Notes: generated from the sequence alone by a model not told the origin. Counted from the first letter of the stretch, positions 21,995-33,346 are shown. The stretch: DNA of 64,000 bases from Apodemus sylvaticus (GCF_947179515.1 NC_067490.1:29384327-29448326), one strand, 5' to 3'. Numbers and translations: made by a program.

Positions 21995-22441
21995 TGTGAC
22001 AAGACAGTGCAGAGGCTCCTCCATCATGTATTCTTGGCCATTTTAGGTTTAATTAGGATTTGATCTCCTTGATGAGAAGCTCCATAGAAAATTATCTAAC
22101 TCTATTCTAGGAATCTGGGGTCAAGATGCCCCACCTAACTTATTTTAGTTTCTGGTAAATAGTCTGCTTGTGTAAATGCCCCCCTCCAGCTAACTGCTTA
22201 TCTTAGCTTCTATTAAACTGCTTACTTGTGCAAACCTCCCCAACCCTAAACCCTTTGCCACCCTGCAACTGCTGAGTGAGATCCCAGAACATGATTTTTG
22301 CTTTCAAAAACTCTAAATGCTCAGAACTACACACACTCTGGTCCCAAATGCCTGAGTGTAGTCTCAGCCAGTTGGAATAAAGATTTTCAAATGGCTATAG
22401 ACTGTGTCTGAATGGTCTTCTTTAGTGGGTTTCCCATAACA
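21995..22441 (+). mobile_element. Candidate solo ERV LTR, unclassified
   Basis: About 447 bp bounded by TGTGAC and CATAACA. A polyadenylation signal AATAAAG lies about 65 bp before the right end, and two similar C-rich segments (GCCCCACCTAAC and GCCCCCCTCCAGCTAAC) lie in the middle. No obvious target duplication. Confidence 0.5.
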
Positions 22442-22630
22442 AGTTCATTATTCTTCATTAAAAAACAAAACAAAAAGCTTAACAATATATCCTAACTATT
22501 ATCTTAAAGGACTTGATTTTCTAAACAAGGAAAAGGAAAAAAAAAATACAGATAATATAGTGGCCAAATGGTAAAGTGTGTGCTTAGAATACACAAGGCC
22601 CTAGGTTGTATCCCAGTATAAAAATAAGGA

Positions 22631-22819
22631 AGCTGGGCGGTGGTAAGGAAGCTGAGCGGTGGTGGCACACGCCTGAAATCCCAGCACTTGGGAGGCAGAG
22701 GCAGGCGGATTTCTGAGTTCAAGGCCAGCCTGGTCTACAGAGCGAGTTCCAGGGCAGCCAGGACTATACAGAGAAACCCTATCTCGAAAAACAAAAAATA
22801 AATAAATAAATAAATAAAT
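22631..22819 (+). mobile_element. B1 SINE with (AATA)n tail
   Basis: Full B1 body ending CTATCTCGAAAAACAAAAAATAAATAAATAAATAAATAAATA. The first 17 bases of the head are present twice in tandem (GGAAGCTGGGCGGTGGT at 22628 and GGAAGCTGAGCGGTGGT at 22647). Confidence 0.95.
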
Positions 22820-22849
22820 AGGCATCATCCATAAATACAAGGAGGGGGG

Positions 22850-23005
22850 AATTGGGGAGATGGTTCACCAGGTAAAAGTGCTTGCCCTATAAGCATGACA
22901 ACCTGAGTTTGATCCTCGAAACCCATAAAAAGAAGAAATCAGTTTCCCAAAACTGTCTCTGACCCCATTCCATGCTGTGGCACATTTGTGCCTACACACA
23001 CACAC
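22850..23005 (+). mobile_element. B4/ID-type SINE
   Basis: TTGGGGAGATGGTTCACCAGGTAAAAGTGCTTGCC...AAGCATGACAACCTGAGTTTGATCC, then TGGCACATTTGTGCCTACACACACACACA. Confidence 0.7.
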
Positions 23006-23445
23006 AGAGCTCATTCATATAATTTCATGGGATTTTGGGTGAAGCATGTTTTCCTGAGACTGTAAAAGAGTATTTTATGATTACTGTTAGGGTCTATGCT
23101 CAGATAATTATATGACTTCCTTTTATTCCCCTTTCCTTTTCTTTCCTGTCTTTTTGTTTTTAACCATTCCAAAAGCCCTAGGCATGATATTCAGTACCTC
23201 TGGGCCTAGGCTACTTAATGGTTATAGTGTCCAAATAGTGCTCTCAAAAGTTCCTGCCTTTTTAAAAAATAGTTCTGGTACCACTGTAAGAAATATCAAA
23301 TATGAATCTTTTTCTTTCAAATACTATAAGACAAAAAACTAAAATATTTTTTATCTCTCCCACTTTGTAAGCATTTTATGCAACTGGTTTTAGTCATCCA
23401 CACTCAATAAAACCTTTACTTACTATCTTGGTGTTCCCAGCACTC
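23006..23445. other. Unique or LTR-remnant sequence
   Basis: Mostly unassigned. CAATAAAACC at about 23405, followed after the nested B1 by 'gtggtggtctctttctttgtgacccg', looks like the R-U5 part of an old plus-strand LTR, but I cannot define it. Confidence 0.35.
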
Positions 23446-23605
23446 TTTTTTTTTTTTTTTGGTTTTCCGATACAGGGTTTCTCTGTGTAGCCCTAGCTGT
23501 TCTGGAACTCACTCTGTAGACCAGGCTGGCCTCGAACTCAGAAATCCGCCTGCCTCTGCCTCCCAGAGTGCTGGGGTTAAAGGCGTGCGCCACCACTGCC
23601 TGACT
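23446..23605 (-). mobile_element. B1 SINE
   Basis: T-run, then GATACAGGGTTTCTCTGTGTAGCC to GGCGTGCGCCACCACTGCC. Flanks CAGCACTC and TAGCACACTC suggest a target duplication. Confidence 0.96.
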
Positions 23606-26009
23606 AGCACACTCTCTTGATCAAGAGTAAAGTTTGGCTTGTCCAAACACTTTAATTGTAGTGGTGGTCTCTTTCTTTGTGACCCGAACATATGTCTAAC
23701 ACCACTACTGAGACCAGAGGATTCTTAAGGCTATTAAGCTACCTAATGGCAAAAGCACTGACCAAAATACCTGAAGGAACCACTTAGGATCTGAATTAAC
23801 TCATTTAACAAGATAACAGCACTCACTACTAGTCTTAGCCAAAACATTCAAACTACAATTTAACTTTTTAATCAAGAGCGTCCCCAATCTGTGCTTAGGT
23901 CCTACTTTCTAATTTGTTTTGTTCTAAAGTAAAAGACATAACTGATGGAGGAGATAAGCTTTATTTAAGTCCGAACTCAGGAAACAGGTGAGGAGGCCGG
24001 GTGCCTTGCAGAAAAGAATTCTCTTCCGAAGGAGCACTGAGGTCTCAGGGGCTTTCCTGCGATCATGGGTGGAAATTTTCCACACTTAGAAGTTCTTTGT
24101 TCTCCTATGAAGTTCCTTTAAGGGCAGAGATTTGCCCTGACTCTTCTTGAGAAGGTTTTCTCTCTCATGTTCCCTCACTGTCTCTGTTTGTCTCTTTGTC
24201 TGTCTGTCTGTCTCCCCCTCCCTCCAACACCTCCCCCCCAAATGGCCTTTCACTCCCACCCCAACAAATCTCTCGAATGAGATCTGTTGTGTGGTATGAT
24301 CTTTGTATCAAGTCCTGGCCCTAAATACCCCCTCCCTCCTGTGCTTCCGCAGCTGAATCCTAGCACATCTTAAAGAATCCAGAGCAAAACCAGAAAGTGA
24401 TAGAGTGAACATGGCCAGCAGAATAGAGTGGGCCATGAGAGGGGAGAGATTGGGGAAGAGCGAGAGAAGAAAAGGAGATGGGACCAAGAGAGATCCAAGA
24501 AAGCACATGGCTGAAATGGCAGGTTTGTTTGTTTTTTTTTTTTTTTTTTAACTCTGAAGCTGAGGGCACAGCTCCTGAGCTAGAGAGGGTTAGGGTAGGG
24601 GTGGGTGCAGAAGGAGCAGAGAGGAGCCATGGAACAGAGTGAGGCCGCAGCCAGTGCACACTGTGCTGTGCTAATAGGCACCTTAGTTAGCCAATTGTCC
24701 TGAGTTTCTTTGGGACCTGACAAGATCCCTATTGGGAATGGCTCTGAGGGCAGTCTGACTTCCAGCAACAGCTCTAATCCCAGTGTTTTTAAGATAAATG
24801 CACTCCAACTCAATACTTTGAAACTGAATGAAAGTACTCTCTTAAAAAGTAGCTCTTTGTGAAAGACAGCACTATCTACTTAATAGTTCTAGCCCAAGCT
24901 AGAAACATGGGACTCATTTCAGAGTTCAGTGCCTTAATGTTTCTAACCAACCTCCAAAGTCCAAGTCTTCTTTATTCCTTTTAAGAGTCTCAGAATCAAT
25001 GTACTTCTTTCCCTCCCTGCAGAAGGAATTACTGTTGGCACACCATCTCTTGCTTGGATTAATGCAACAGGCTTTCTGGCTTCTAAAGCTCCATCACCCC
25101 TCTCCCTTATGGCTTTCTGGGCCTCCACACTCTGCCTTCTAGGCTGGGCCTCAATTCTATTCATTGTTTCAGGTAACAAGCCTTGCTGTCCTGATCACAC
25201 AACAGCCACTTGGACAAAACAGATACAAAGTCTGATCCCATCCTCTGGTTGGATGATTGCTCTAGATTTGGTCAATGTATCTAATTTAACTTACTCAGAC
25301 TATTCCTCAGACCCTGGATATCTAAGTAGAACAAGGCTCTGTGGCCACAGCAAATTAACTAAGGCCCTGTAGAAAAATTCCACAAGAACTTCAGAAAGAC
25401 CAGGAGTTGCCTTGGTTGTTTGCTTTCTTCAGAGACTTGATATTGAGCTCTGTCTTCAATTCTGGGAGCCATCCCACTATTTTCCCCAAAATTCTTCTTT
25501 AGCGTTGTTTGCAATAGATTCCTGTTATCTGTAACAGGGGACCTTCAGTAGCAGTAAAACCCGTCCTCTGCCCTGCTCCAGTGCTCCCAGGCTCCCCCTC
25601 CCAGATTCCCAGGCTCCAGGGCAGCACCAAAGCAGCTGTGCTGATCTCCACATCCTGCTTTCTCTTTCCTCTTGGCCTCCTGCCTTCAGCTCTTCCTCCC
25701 TAAATGCCCTGTCTGAATAATTCCTAATCACATTCAGAACTCAGTCTAGATGTTACTTCCTGTGTAGTTTCCCAAAGCTTCTCAGGCTGGACACTCATGT
25801 TCCCATAGGAATTTGCCTGATTCCTCAGTAATCTAGCCCCAAGTGTAAGTTACTACACATAGTAAATGTTGTATGTAATACCAACATCTACACTCATGCC
25901 TAACAAAGACTAGGTTCTCCATGAATACTTCTCAAAGGAACAAACAAAATTAGAAACCCACTTCATTCAAATTAGTATTCACAGGAGTTTAACAAAATTT
26001 TAAAAATAA
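23606..26009. other. Long unique or unclassified intronic stretch
   Basis: No SINE or L1. Low-complexity tracts at 24181-24240 (TCTG/CCCT) and a T-run at about 24531-24549. The frames at 24360-24659 (minus) and 25109-25372 (plus) have no recognisable family. A weak L2-like segment is listed separately. Confidence 0.45.
25690..25960 (+). mobile_element. Weak L2-like segment
   Basis: CTCAGTCTAGATGTTACTTCCTGTGTAGTTTCCC followed by a TAGTAAATGTTG motif resembles the L2 3' region, but similarity is low. Confidence 0.25.
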
Positions 26010-26130
26010 ATATAATGGTATGTACCACCACACACATAATTCCAGCATTTAGATGCAGCAAGGATTAAGTTCTAAGCTAGCCTGGTATAAATAGCAAGTG
26101 TCAGGCCATGCTGTCTCAAATGTAAGTAAA
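26010..26130 (+). mobile_element. Old B1 SINE
   Basis: TGGTATGTACCACCACACACATAATTCCAGCATTTAG...AAGCTAGCCTGGTATAAATAG, ending CATGCTGTCTCAAATG. Confidence 0.62.
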
Positions 26131-26131
26131 T

Positions 26132-26400
26132 AGGGAGCTGGGGAGATAACTTAGGAAAATGCTGGCTGTACAAGCATGTGGACCTGAGGTTGATCCTTGC
26201 CGTCCACAGAAAAAGATGAGCATAATAGCTTATGCTTATAATCCCAGCAATGGGGAGGTACAGGGGGATCCCCAGGGCCTGCTGGTTAGTCAGTCTAGAC
26301 AAACGAGCAAACCACAGGTCCCAAGAAAGACCTTGTCTCAAAGAATAAGGTATTCCCTACATACACACAACAATCCCTATACCATATATACATACATAAA
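26132..26400 (+). mobile_element. B4 SINE
   Basis: GGAGCTGGGGAGATAACTTAGG head, AAGCATGTGGACCTGAGGTTGATCC, ATAATCCCAGCAATGGGGAGG, GACCTTGTCTCAAAGAATAAGG, then an ACATACATA tail. Essentially full length. Confidence 0.85.
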
Positions 26401-27049
26401 AATAATAAAACAGATAAATTTGGACTCAAAAGGCTCTAAGCATATGATACTGGCTATATTTAACATCAATCATATTCAAAGTCATTGCTCTATGTGTTCA
26501 CAATTCATAAAAAATAATCACCAACCTGTGTACTTAAACTTTGTGCCTTTTTTTACATTGTAAATTATATGCACTGATGAAAAGACTTCAAAGTATATTT
26601 AATAAGTGAACAATTAAGAACTACAACTGCAGACTAATAGTCAGTTCATGTGGATTTCATATCTTCCAGTCATTAACAGTACACTAACAGTAAAATTAGC
26701 CTTTGGTATACCACTTACTGGCTATAATTTGTTGGTTCAGTCAAAATTCTTGATATTCAGCATTAGCATCCATAAAATGGGATGATAATCATTTTCTCTC
26801 AATCTTGATGCTATAAAAATGCTAAAACAAAATCTTAAAGATAAAAATTCAAATATAACGTATTTGTGTTAGAAAATTCTAAGTCACCTGAGTCAGTATT
26901 ATCTGTCCAACTAAAACAGATATTGGAAATCATAACAGTCTGACATTAAATTACCTATAAAATCTCATGAATTTACAAGAAAATGTGATGAATAATAAAT
27001 CAAGATACTAACCTTAAATTTAAAATGAAATGCACATTGCAAAAGACAT
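26401..27049. other. Unique AT-rich non-coding sequence
   Basis: No recognisable repeat or exon. Confidence 0.5.
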
Positions 27050-27187
27050 CCATGGCTTGGTGGTGTATGCTTTTAACCCCAGCACTATGAAGCAGTGGCA
27101 GGCAGCTCGCTGTAAGGCCCGCTTGGTATGCATAGCTAGCTCTAAGTTTTCCAGAGCTACCTGAGGTTCCATCTCAAAACCAAAACA
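27050..27187 (+). mobile_element. B1 SINE, diverged
   Basis: ATGGCTTGGTGGTGTATGC head, TTTTAACCCCAGCACTATG, then CAGAGCTACCTGAGGTTCCATCTC. Confidence 0.7.
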
Positions 27188-27254
27188 ATCCTCCCAGCAA
27201 CAAGAAAAAGAGGAACATAGAAAAAAGGATATCTCTACAATGCTGTTTCTCTAC

Positions 27255-27391
27255 TTCTTTTCTTTAAGATTTCATTATTTTATGTGTATGAATGTGTTGC
27301 CTGAATAATCTGTACCACATGTGTACCTGGTGTCTATGAAGGTCAGAAGTGGGTGTTAGAACTCCTGGAACTACAACTACGGATAGTTATT
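27255..27391 (-). mobile_element. B3 SINE fragment
   Basis: Reverse B3: CTTTAAGATTTCATTATTTTATGTGTATGAATGTGTTGCCTG, GAAGGTCAGAAGTGGGTGTTAGAACTCCTGGAACTACAACTACGGATAGTT. Cut off exactly where the LTR at 27392 starts. Confidence 0.8.
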
Positions 27392-27757
27392 TGTACTGGC
27401 TGGTTTTGTGTGTCAACTTGGACACAGGCTGGAGCTATCACAGAAAAAGGAGCTTCAGTTGGGGAAGTGCCTCCATGAGATCCAACTGTGGGGCATTTTC
27501 TCAGTTAGTGATCAAGGGGGGAGGGCCCCTTGTGGGTGGTGCCATCCCTGGGCTGGTAGTCCTGGGTTCTATAAGAGAGCAAGCTGAGCAAGCCAGGGGA
27601 AGCAAGCCAGTAAGTAACATCCCTCCCTGGCCTCTGCATCAGCTCCTGCTTCCTGACCTACTTGAGTTCCAGTCCTGACTTCCTTTGGTGATAAACAGCA
27701 ATTTGGAACTGTAAGTTGAATAAACCCTTTCCTCCCCAACTTGCTTCTTGGTCATAA
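27392..27757 (+). mobile_element. MaLR-type solo LTR (MTD-like)
   Basis: Starts TGTACTGGCTGGTTTTGTGTGTC and carries an intact AATAAACCCTTTCCTCC signal at 27719. The 3' end is lost into a (TATG)n repeat at 27758. About 94% identical by eye to the 20.5-kb copy. Confidence 0.86.
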
Positions 27758-27798
27758 CTGTATGTATGTATATATGTATGTATGTATGTATGTATGTA
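27758..27798 (+). repeat. (TATG)n microsatellite
   Basis: TATGTATGTATATATGTATGTATG run replacing the LTR 3' end. Confidence 0.95.
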
Positions 27799-27809
27799 CA
27801 CACACACCA

Positions 27810-27940
27810 ATAATAAGTAAAGAAAAGGGGAGAAAGTGGAGGTGCAGAGACGGGAGTGGGTCTGGGAGGAATAGTAAAGGAATGAGTATGATCAATGTAC
27901 ATTGTGTGAAATTCTCAAATAACAAAAGTATTACCTTAAA
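27810..27940 (+). mobile_element. L1 3' end fragment
   Basis: GGAATGAGTATGATCAATGTACATTGTGTGAAATTCTCAAATAACAAAAGTATT matches the terminal L1 3' UTR, preceded by the G-rich tract. Confidence 0.7.
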
Positions 27941-28109
27941 AATGTTCTATTCCACCACTACCTCGAAGGTGTGAATAAAATCTGACACCTAGTAGCTCTT
28001 GTTCAGTCAAGGTAACAATTTTAAAAGATCATATTTTCCCCCCACAAACACAAGTCCTGAAGTCTCATTCAGTACATTTTAATTTTGAGAGTAAGTATCT
28101 ATCAATCCA

Positions 28110-28250
28110 CAGAGAGTAATCCAGGAAGCAGTATTCCTCCAGGGATTCTGCTTCAGTTCCTGCTTTGGGGGGGGGGGGCGGCTTAATGCACCATATAATT
28201 CATAAGCCAAACAAATCCTTTCTGTTTTGGTCAGTGTTTCATAACCAGAG
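28110..28250 (+). mobile_element. MTD-like LTR 3' fragment
   Basis: TCATAAGCCAAACAAATCCTTTCTGTTTTGGTCAGTGTTTCATAACC resembles the LTR 3' end ('ataaaccctttcctccccaa...tcatggtgtttcatcacagc'). A G-run interrupts it at 28167-28178. Confidence 0.55.
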
Positions 28251-28444
28251 AGAAGCAAATCTAATCACTTCCCCAAAGCACCAGCTGGAAACACTGTAAT
28301 AGGAACCACTCTTTCAACAACAGGCTTTGGGGAAATATTTCCCATCTAAACCCAAATACTGATTATGGTGACTACTACCAAAGCAAACAAACACACAAAA
28401 AAGTAAGACAGACCTGTTAGTGGGATGTGAAGAAACTAGGCCTT

Positions 28445-28490
28445 TGTATGTATGTGTGTATGTATGTATGTATGTATGTATGTATGTATG
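28445..28490 (+). repeat. (TATG)n microsatellite
   Basis: GTATGTATGTGTGTATGTATG run of about 11 units. Confidence 0.97.
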
Positions 28491-29574
28491 ATGGGAGTGG
28501 GTCGTTTATTGGTGGCACAGATGTAGAAACAAGGAAGTTTGACTTTTTAATAGAACAGTAGAGAGTCAAGCATTCTAGAGGTAACAGATACAGAGGAACC
28601 CTGGTTTTCACTCAAAGATCATGCCCAGTGCTCATACTTCCTTAAACTCTGAGCCTCTCTTAAAGAACTGAGGTCCCTGGAATAGAGATTTGTAGGTAAT
28701 GGTTTTTCAGGATGATTTAAATGACTTGTGTCCTTTTCCTCCCCATACTCCACAGCCCTCCCCCATTGAAGGAATAAGTTCTTTCAAGCTGCACTGTCAC
28801 CACAGCCTTATATTTTTTTAATCGTGTTATTCCTTATCGTTTTTGGCAAATCCAATTCCAGCTTCAGCCCTAATATGCCAACATTATACTCTTGTTTCAA
28901 AACTTCTGAATGTTGTTTCCATGACTGTGTGTTCAATCATGTACTGGGCTCTGTCTGAGAAGAGGTGTAGCCTGATAGTGAACGAAAGTGTGAAGTCACA
29001 GAATCTGTCAGTCTGAGCTACAACAAAGGTTTCTCCCTAGCTCTCCAGATACCAGTCTATATGACTCAAACCCTATAAATCATCTACTTTCAGGGGAGCA
29101 TGGCGAATTACTGTAAAGACTATGGCTATCTCTCAAGAGAAAACAAAGACCGGCAAGATGATATGGAACAAGAATGAAGGGTTCTGACATAAGAGTATGA
29201 CAAGATACTCAGCTGCTGTGTAAGAGAAACAGGGGAGCAGAGACACTAATTAGGGAGCTGACTCAACAGTCCAGGTGAGAAGGAATAACCACCTCAGTGT
29301 TTATTAAGCAAATACATATGGACAGCCACCTGTCTATGGTGTCTGATCATGAAAATAGAGAATTCACAACTTCACAGGAAGGGTATCAAGGCGTCCTTCA
29401 CCAAAACTGTTTCTCAGGTACGTAAATGAAGAATGGGAAGGTCTCTGACGGGTATCCCATGGTGATGGGGAAGTAAGTAAGTCCCTGGAATAAATATCTG
29501 TAGAATGTCATTCTCAGATGAAGTGTTTACAACCATCAATCAACCACTTTAAAGCTGTATGCACATATGTTTGA

Positions 29575-30012
29575 TCCATTTAATGAAAAATATTATAAAA
29601 GGGCACATACTCCCATACATAGGCAGATACCCACAAACTTCCTACAAATGCATATTGAAGAAAGAGACTCCACACTGGGTACATCGACCACACCTAGCAG
29701 TAGATGGCCAACAGAAAACGAACTCAATTATATTTTTGTAGACTTTCTGTCTCATATTGTTTTGTTTGAACAATTGTTTTACTGGTCTTTTACTTGAAGG
29801 TTAGGGTTTCTGATTTTGTGTTTTTATGGGTTTTGTTTATGTATTTTTATACATGTTTCTTGTGATTTTTTCCTTTATTTTCACTTGTCCTCTAAAGAGA
29901 GAAAGGTATGGAGTTGGGAAAATGAAGAGGTGGGGCAGGTCTGGGTAGATCTTGGGGAGGGGAAACTGTGATCAGAATATAGTGTACAAAAAATGATTTT
30001 CAATAAAAAAGA
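29575..30012 (+). mobile_element. L1 3' UTR, 5'-truncated
   Basis: Contains TTTATGGGTTTTGTTTATGTATTTTTATACATG, the purine-rich GAGAGAAAGGTATGGAGTTGGG tract and GATCAGAATATAGTGTACAAAAAATGATTTTCAATAAAAAAG, the characteristic L1 terminus. An Lx-like, moderately old copy. Confidence 0.82.
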
Positions 30013-30154
30013 CTCTATATTCCATAACAATCAAGGGATATGCCTAATCTTATAAAAGTAGCAGGTGATAGAGGTAAAAGCATGTTTTAAAACATGATGA
30101 AACAAATTTTGGAATGTTACCTACATTTGGAATATTACATACAAGTTAATTCTT

Positions 30155-30171
30155 TGTTTTTTTTTCTGTGT

Positions 30172-30203
<32 letters not shown>

Positions 30204-30312
30204 AGCTCTGGCTGCCTTGGAACTCACTCTGTAGAGGACACTGTCCTTGAACTCACCGACTGCCTCTGCCGCCCACTGCTGGGATTACAGGCATGTGTCA
30301 CCACTGCCCCTT
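30155..30312 (-). mobile_element. B1 SINE with internal (GT)n
   Basis: Reverse B1 (GTAGCTCTGGCTGCCTTGGAACTCACTCTGTAGAG to GCTGGGATTACAGGCATGTGTCACCAC). The 'gggtttctct' segment is replaced by a GT run at about 30170-30202. Confidence 0.88.
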
Positions 30313-30539
30313 TTTAAACAGTTAATTATTATTATGTTCTTTTCATACTTATGAAAATTCCTAACATAATTCAAAACTAATGCTGTAATCTAAAATAAAA
30401 GCAATAATTTTGGAAAGTTATTAAAACACTGAATTCAAAAAGATTACTTTTTTAATTCTACGGAATATAAGTAATTGCCTATTTTGGACAATTAAATTCA
30501 GATTAAGCAACAAATCAAAAGAAACTTCCGTAGTTCGCA

Positions 30540-30984
30540 TGTGGTGGTTTGAATGTGAATGGCCCTCATAGGCGCATATGTTTGACTCTTTGGCTCCTAG
30601 TTGGTGGACTGTTTAGGAAGGACTAGTAGGTGCGGCCTTGTGAGAGAAGGTATAGAATTGGGGTAGGCTTAGAGGTTTCAAAAGCCCATGTCAGGCCTAG
30701 TCTCTCAGTCTCTCTCTCTCTTTGTCTCTCTCTCTCTCCCTGTTTGTCTCTCTCTCTCCCTCCCCCTCCCTCCCTCCCCCTCCCTCCCTCCCTCTGGCTT
30801 GTGGATCAGACATAAGCTCTTAGCTAATGCTCCAGCTGCATGCCTGCCTGCCTGCCTGCCTGCTACCATTCTATTTAATGGACTCACCCTCCAAAACTGG
30901 AAACAAGCCCCCAATTAAGTGCTTTTTAAATAAGTTGCCTTGGTCATGGTATCTCTTCACAGCAACAGAAAAGTAACGAAGACA
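30540..30984 (+). mobile_element. MaLR-type solo LTR (ORR1/MTE-like)
   Basis: Bounded by TGTGGTGGTTTGAATGTG and GTAACGAAGACA. It has an AATTAAGTGCTTTTT polyadenylation-like stretch and an expanded CT/CCTCC tract (30709-30793) plus (CTGC)n at about 30841-30862. It is complete end to end at 445 bp. Confidence 0.85.
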
Positions 30985-31230
30985 TGGGAAAATGGTTGTC
31001 AGTAAAATGTTGACTGTGTAAACATGAAAACCTAAGTCTGATGCCCGGAATCCACATAAAAAGGACCCAATATGGTTGGTGGCACATACTTGCAGGAGGC
31101 AGAGGCCTGGGGTTCGCTGTCCTGCAAGCCACAGGCTAATGAGAGACCCTGACTCATAAAACAAGGTACACAATACCCGAAGAACATCTAACAAAATAAC
31201 AGAAGGTAAACACTGTGCTTTATCTCTAAT
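30985..31230 (+). mobile_element. B4 SINE
   Basis: Directly abuts the LTR: GGGAAAATGGTTGTCAGTAAAATG head, AACATGAAAACCTAAGTCTGATGCCC, GGAGGCAGAGGCCTGGGG, GAGAGACCCTGACTCATAAAACAAGG. Confidence 0.75.
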
Positions 31231-31404
31231 GGCAAGAAAGTCTCTACAAATAGCATAAAGACACACAAGAAAAAGGCTGTCCTTGAATAGTACTAAGCAA
31301 GAGTGGCACCAGCCCCTACCCTCTCCAACCTTCTGCACCTCAGTAGCTTAATAGGTAGAACTTGGTAAAACATCTGGCAGTTTGCTTGGTTTCAGAATAG
31401 TGAG

Positions 31405-31560
31405 GTTTTTATTTTACTTTCAAAACAGTGTCTCAATATGTATCTCTGGCTATCCTGGAACTCACTCTGTAAACCAGGCTGGCCTCTAACTCACAGAGAT
31501 TTGTCTGCCTCTGCCTCCTAAGTGCTGGGATTAAAGAAGTGAATCACTATGCCCCACCAG
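31405..31560 (-). mobile_element. B1 SINE
   Basis: Reverse B1: CAGTGTCTCAATATGTATCTCTGGCTATCCTGGAACTCACTCTG to AAGTGCTGGGATTAAAG. Confidence 0.9.
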
Positions 31561-32420
31561 AATAACCAGTTTAAATATCTTGCTCCTCATTACTAAACAG
31601 ATTTCACAGAGGCAGTTTAATGCCACAGAAACACAAGAGATTTGAAATTTCAGGATCCAGGTCTCCCTTTCACCTTGCCAGCCACTGGCCAATTTATGAG
31701 GAGATAAGGATTTCTGGTTTCAATTGGTGCTGGGGGGGAAGGGGGGGAGGAAGAGAGAGGAAAATAGCTTAGTTTTTCTGCAAAAGTTGTAGAGATTAAA
31801 TAACATGGTGCAGGACAAAAGATATGCAAATGTTTCCCAGTGTTCAGGACTCTCTAACTGGAGGCTGAGCAAGCTTAGGTTTGCATATAGTCCAAAGATT
31901 GCTGTAATTCTAGCAAACTGTACACATTCAATTGTGACTCAAGTGTCCCACGGCTCTTCCTCATATGATGAAGTCTATCAGAATCCATGGCAGTAGCCAT
32001 AGTGTGTACACAGAGCAGGTCCCCAGAGACTCTGGGAAAGCTGGCTTGGATCTACAGAAGCCAGTCTGCACTTGAAATCTCAGGTTCCTTAGCAGTTTAT
32101 GAAAGTACCAGGATAGTTTACACAGTAAAGAATTGTTCCTAAACAGCAATAATATCCCCAAACTGTTCCTTCAATGCCTGCCATCACCATTTCTAACAGA
32201 ACAGGGCCACTTTTCTAAAACTTCCACATAAGACTCCATGATCCTGAGCCTTGCCTCAGAGAGATTTTAGCCCAGATAGTGCTTCTACAAAGGCTCCATT
32301 ATCGTGGCTCCTTTAGATCCTGCCAAGTGTGAGCCAGTCCTCAGCTGGCTCCGTAACTTTACACAGCAGTGGCCAAAGCCACTTGCAGCAACCAAACAGT
32401 AACAATTATTTAAGAACACC
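31561..32420. other. Unique non-coding sequence
   Basis: Includes a short G/GA-rich tract at 31728-31760. No repeat or credible exon otherwise. Confidence 0.5.
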
Positions 32421-32421
32421 A

Positions 32422-32575
32422 AGCTGGGAGTGGGGGTGGGGGTACCCACCTTTAACCCCAGCATTCAGGGAGGTAGAGGCAGGCAGATTGAGTTTGAGGC
32501 CAGTCTAGTCTATAGAGTGTGTTCCAAGACAGCCAGGGCCACACAGAAAAACCCAGTCTCAAAAAACCAAGTAGG
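32422..32575 (+). mobile_element. B1 SINE
   Basis: AGCTGGGAGTGGGGGTGGGGG head, GAGGTAGAGGCAGGCAGATTG, CAGGGCCACACAGAAAAACCC tail. Confidence 0.88.
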
Positions 32576-33332
32576 AGTTGGGGGTTGGGTAGGAGAAGAA
32601 AACCAAAAGTTAAAATACTCAAACAGAGAAGAGTCCTAGAGCGTATAATTCTGTCATCTAGAAGGATGTGCCTGCCCTGAATGGAGCTGACAAAATGATC
32701 CTTACAAACTGTTCTAGGACGAGGAGGTCTCCAGAAGATACAGCATGTTCCCTCACGAGGATGGGCTCACACACGGAACAGATCCCAGCAGTGATTTCTG
32801 ATGCTGAGATCTGCCTACATCTACATTAGTTTATTTATTAGATATGACCATGACACAAGGGTCTCATATAAAGAATCCTCATCCTACCTCAACTTACCTC
32901 TATACCTCATAAGCATGAAGAAATGGTTTTTGGTATTTATAGTTAAATTACAATGGAGTAAATTTAATCAGCGCTGCATTAATGTGGTATCTTCCCATAG
33001 TGAGGTAGCTTGGAGGATCCTGTAGTATGAGGACCTGCCCTGCATTTGCCGGTCTGTTCCTCTCTTCCTTCTTTCAGTAGGGAGATGTGTAGCCTAACTG
33101 GCCTCCAGTTTAGAAACCTCCTTCCTATTCTCTCAGGTGCCTGGACTGCAGTTATATACCACCTTACCTAGCCACTGATGTCTCTTCTAATTTTTATCAT
33201 ATAAAGTTGAATAGCCTTTCAGACTATATTTTTTCAGCCTCACATGGACACCTCCCCCTGCCCTCCACGGTGTTCTACTATAGCTCACTTTACTATAGCT
33301 CAATTTGACTGAAAAATTCTCATGTCATTCCC
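32576..33332. other. Unique non-coding sequence
   Basis: No recognisable repeat. A 74-codon plus frame (32801-33025) has no family resemblance. Confidence 0.5.
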
Positions 33333-33346
33333 AAGACATGGCCTCT

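Larger units (their letters stand above)
27941..29570. other. Mostly unique sequence
   Basis: Contains the LTR scrap at 28110-28250 and a (TATG)n tract. Otherwise I see no repeat or exon in about 1.6 kb. Confidence 0.5.

Noticed and set aside
25109..25372. 88-codon plus frame with a hydrophobic N-terminus resembling a signal peptide
   Set aside because: Tempting because of the Leu/Ile/Phe-rich start and later Cys pair, but it is single, short, unsupported by flanking exons and not recognised.
20485..27757. Two LTRs as the ends of one provirus
   Set aside because: The DNA between them is B1, B3, B4, another LTR type and unique intron, with no gag, pol or env. They are separate solo LTRs.
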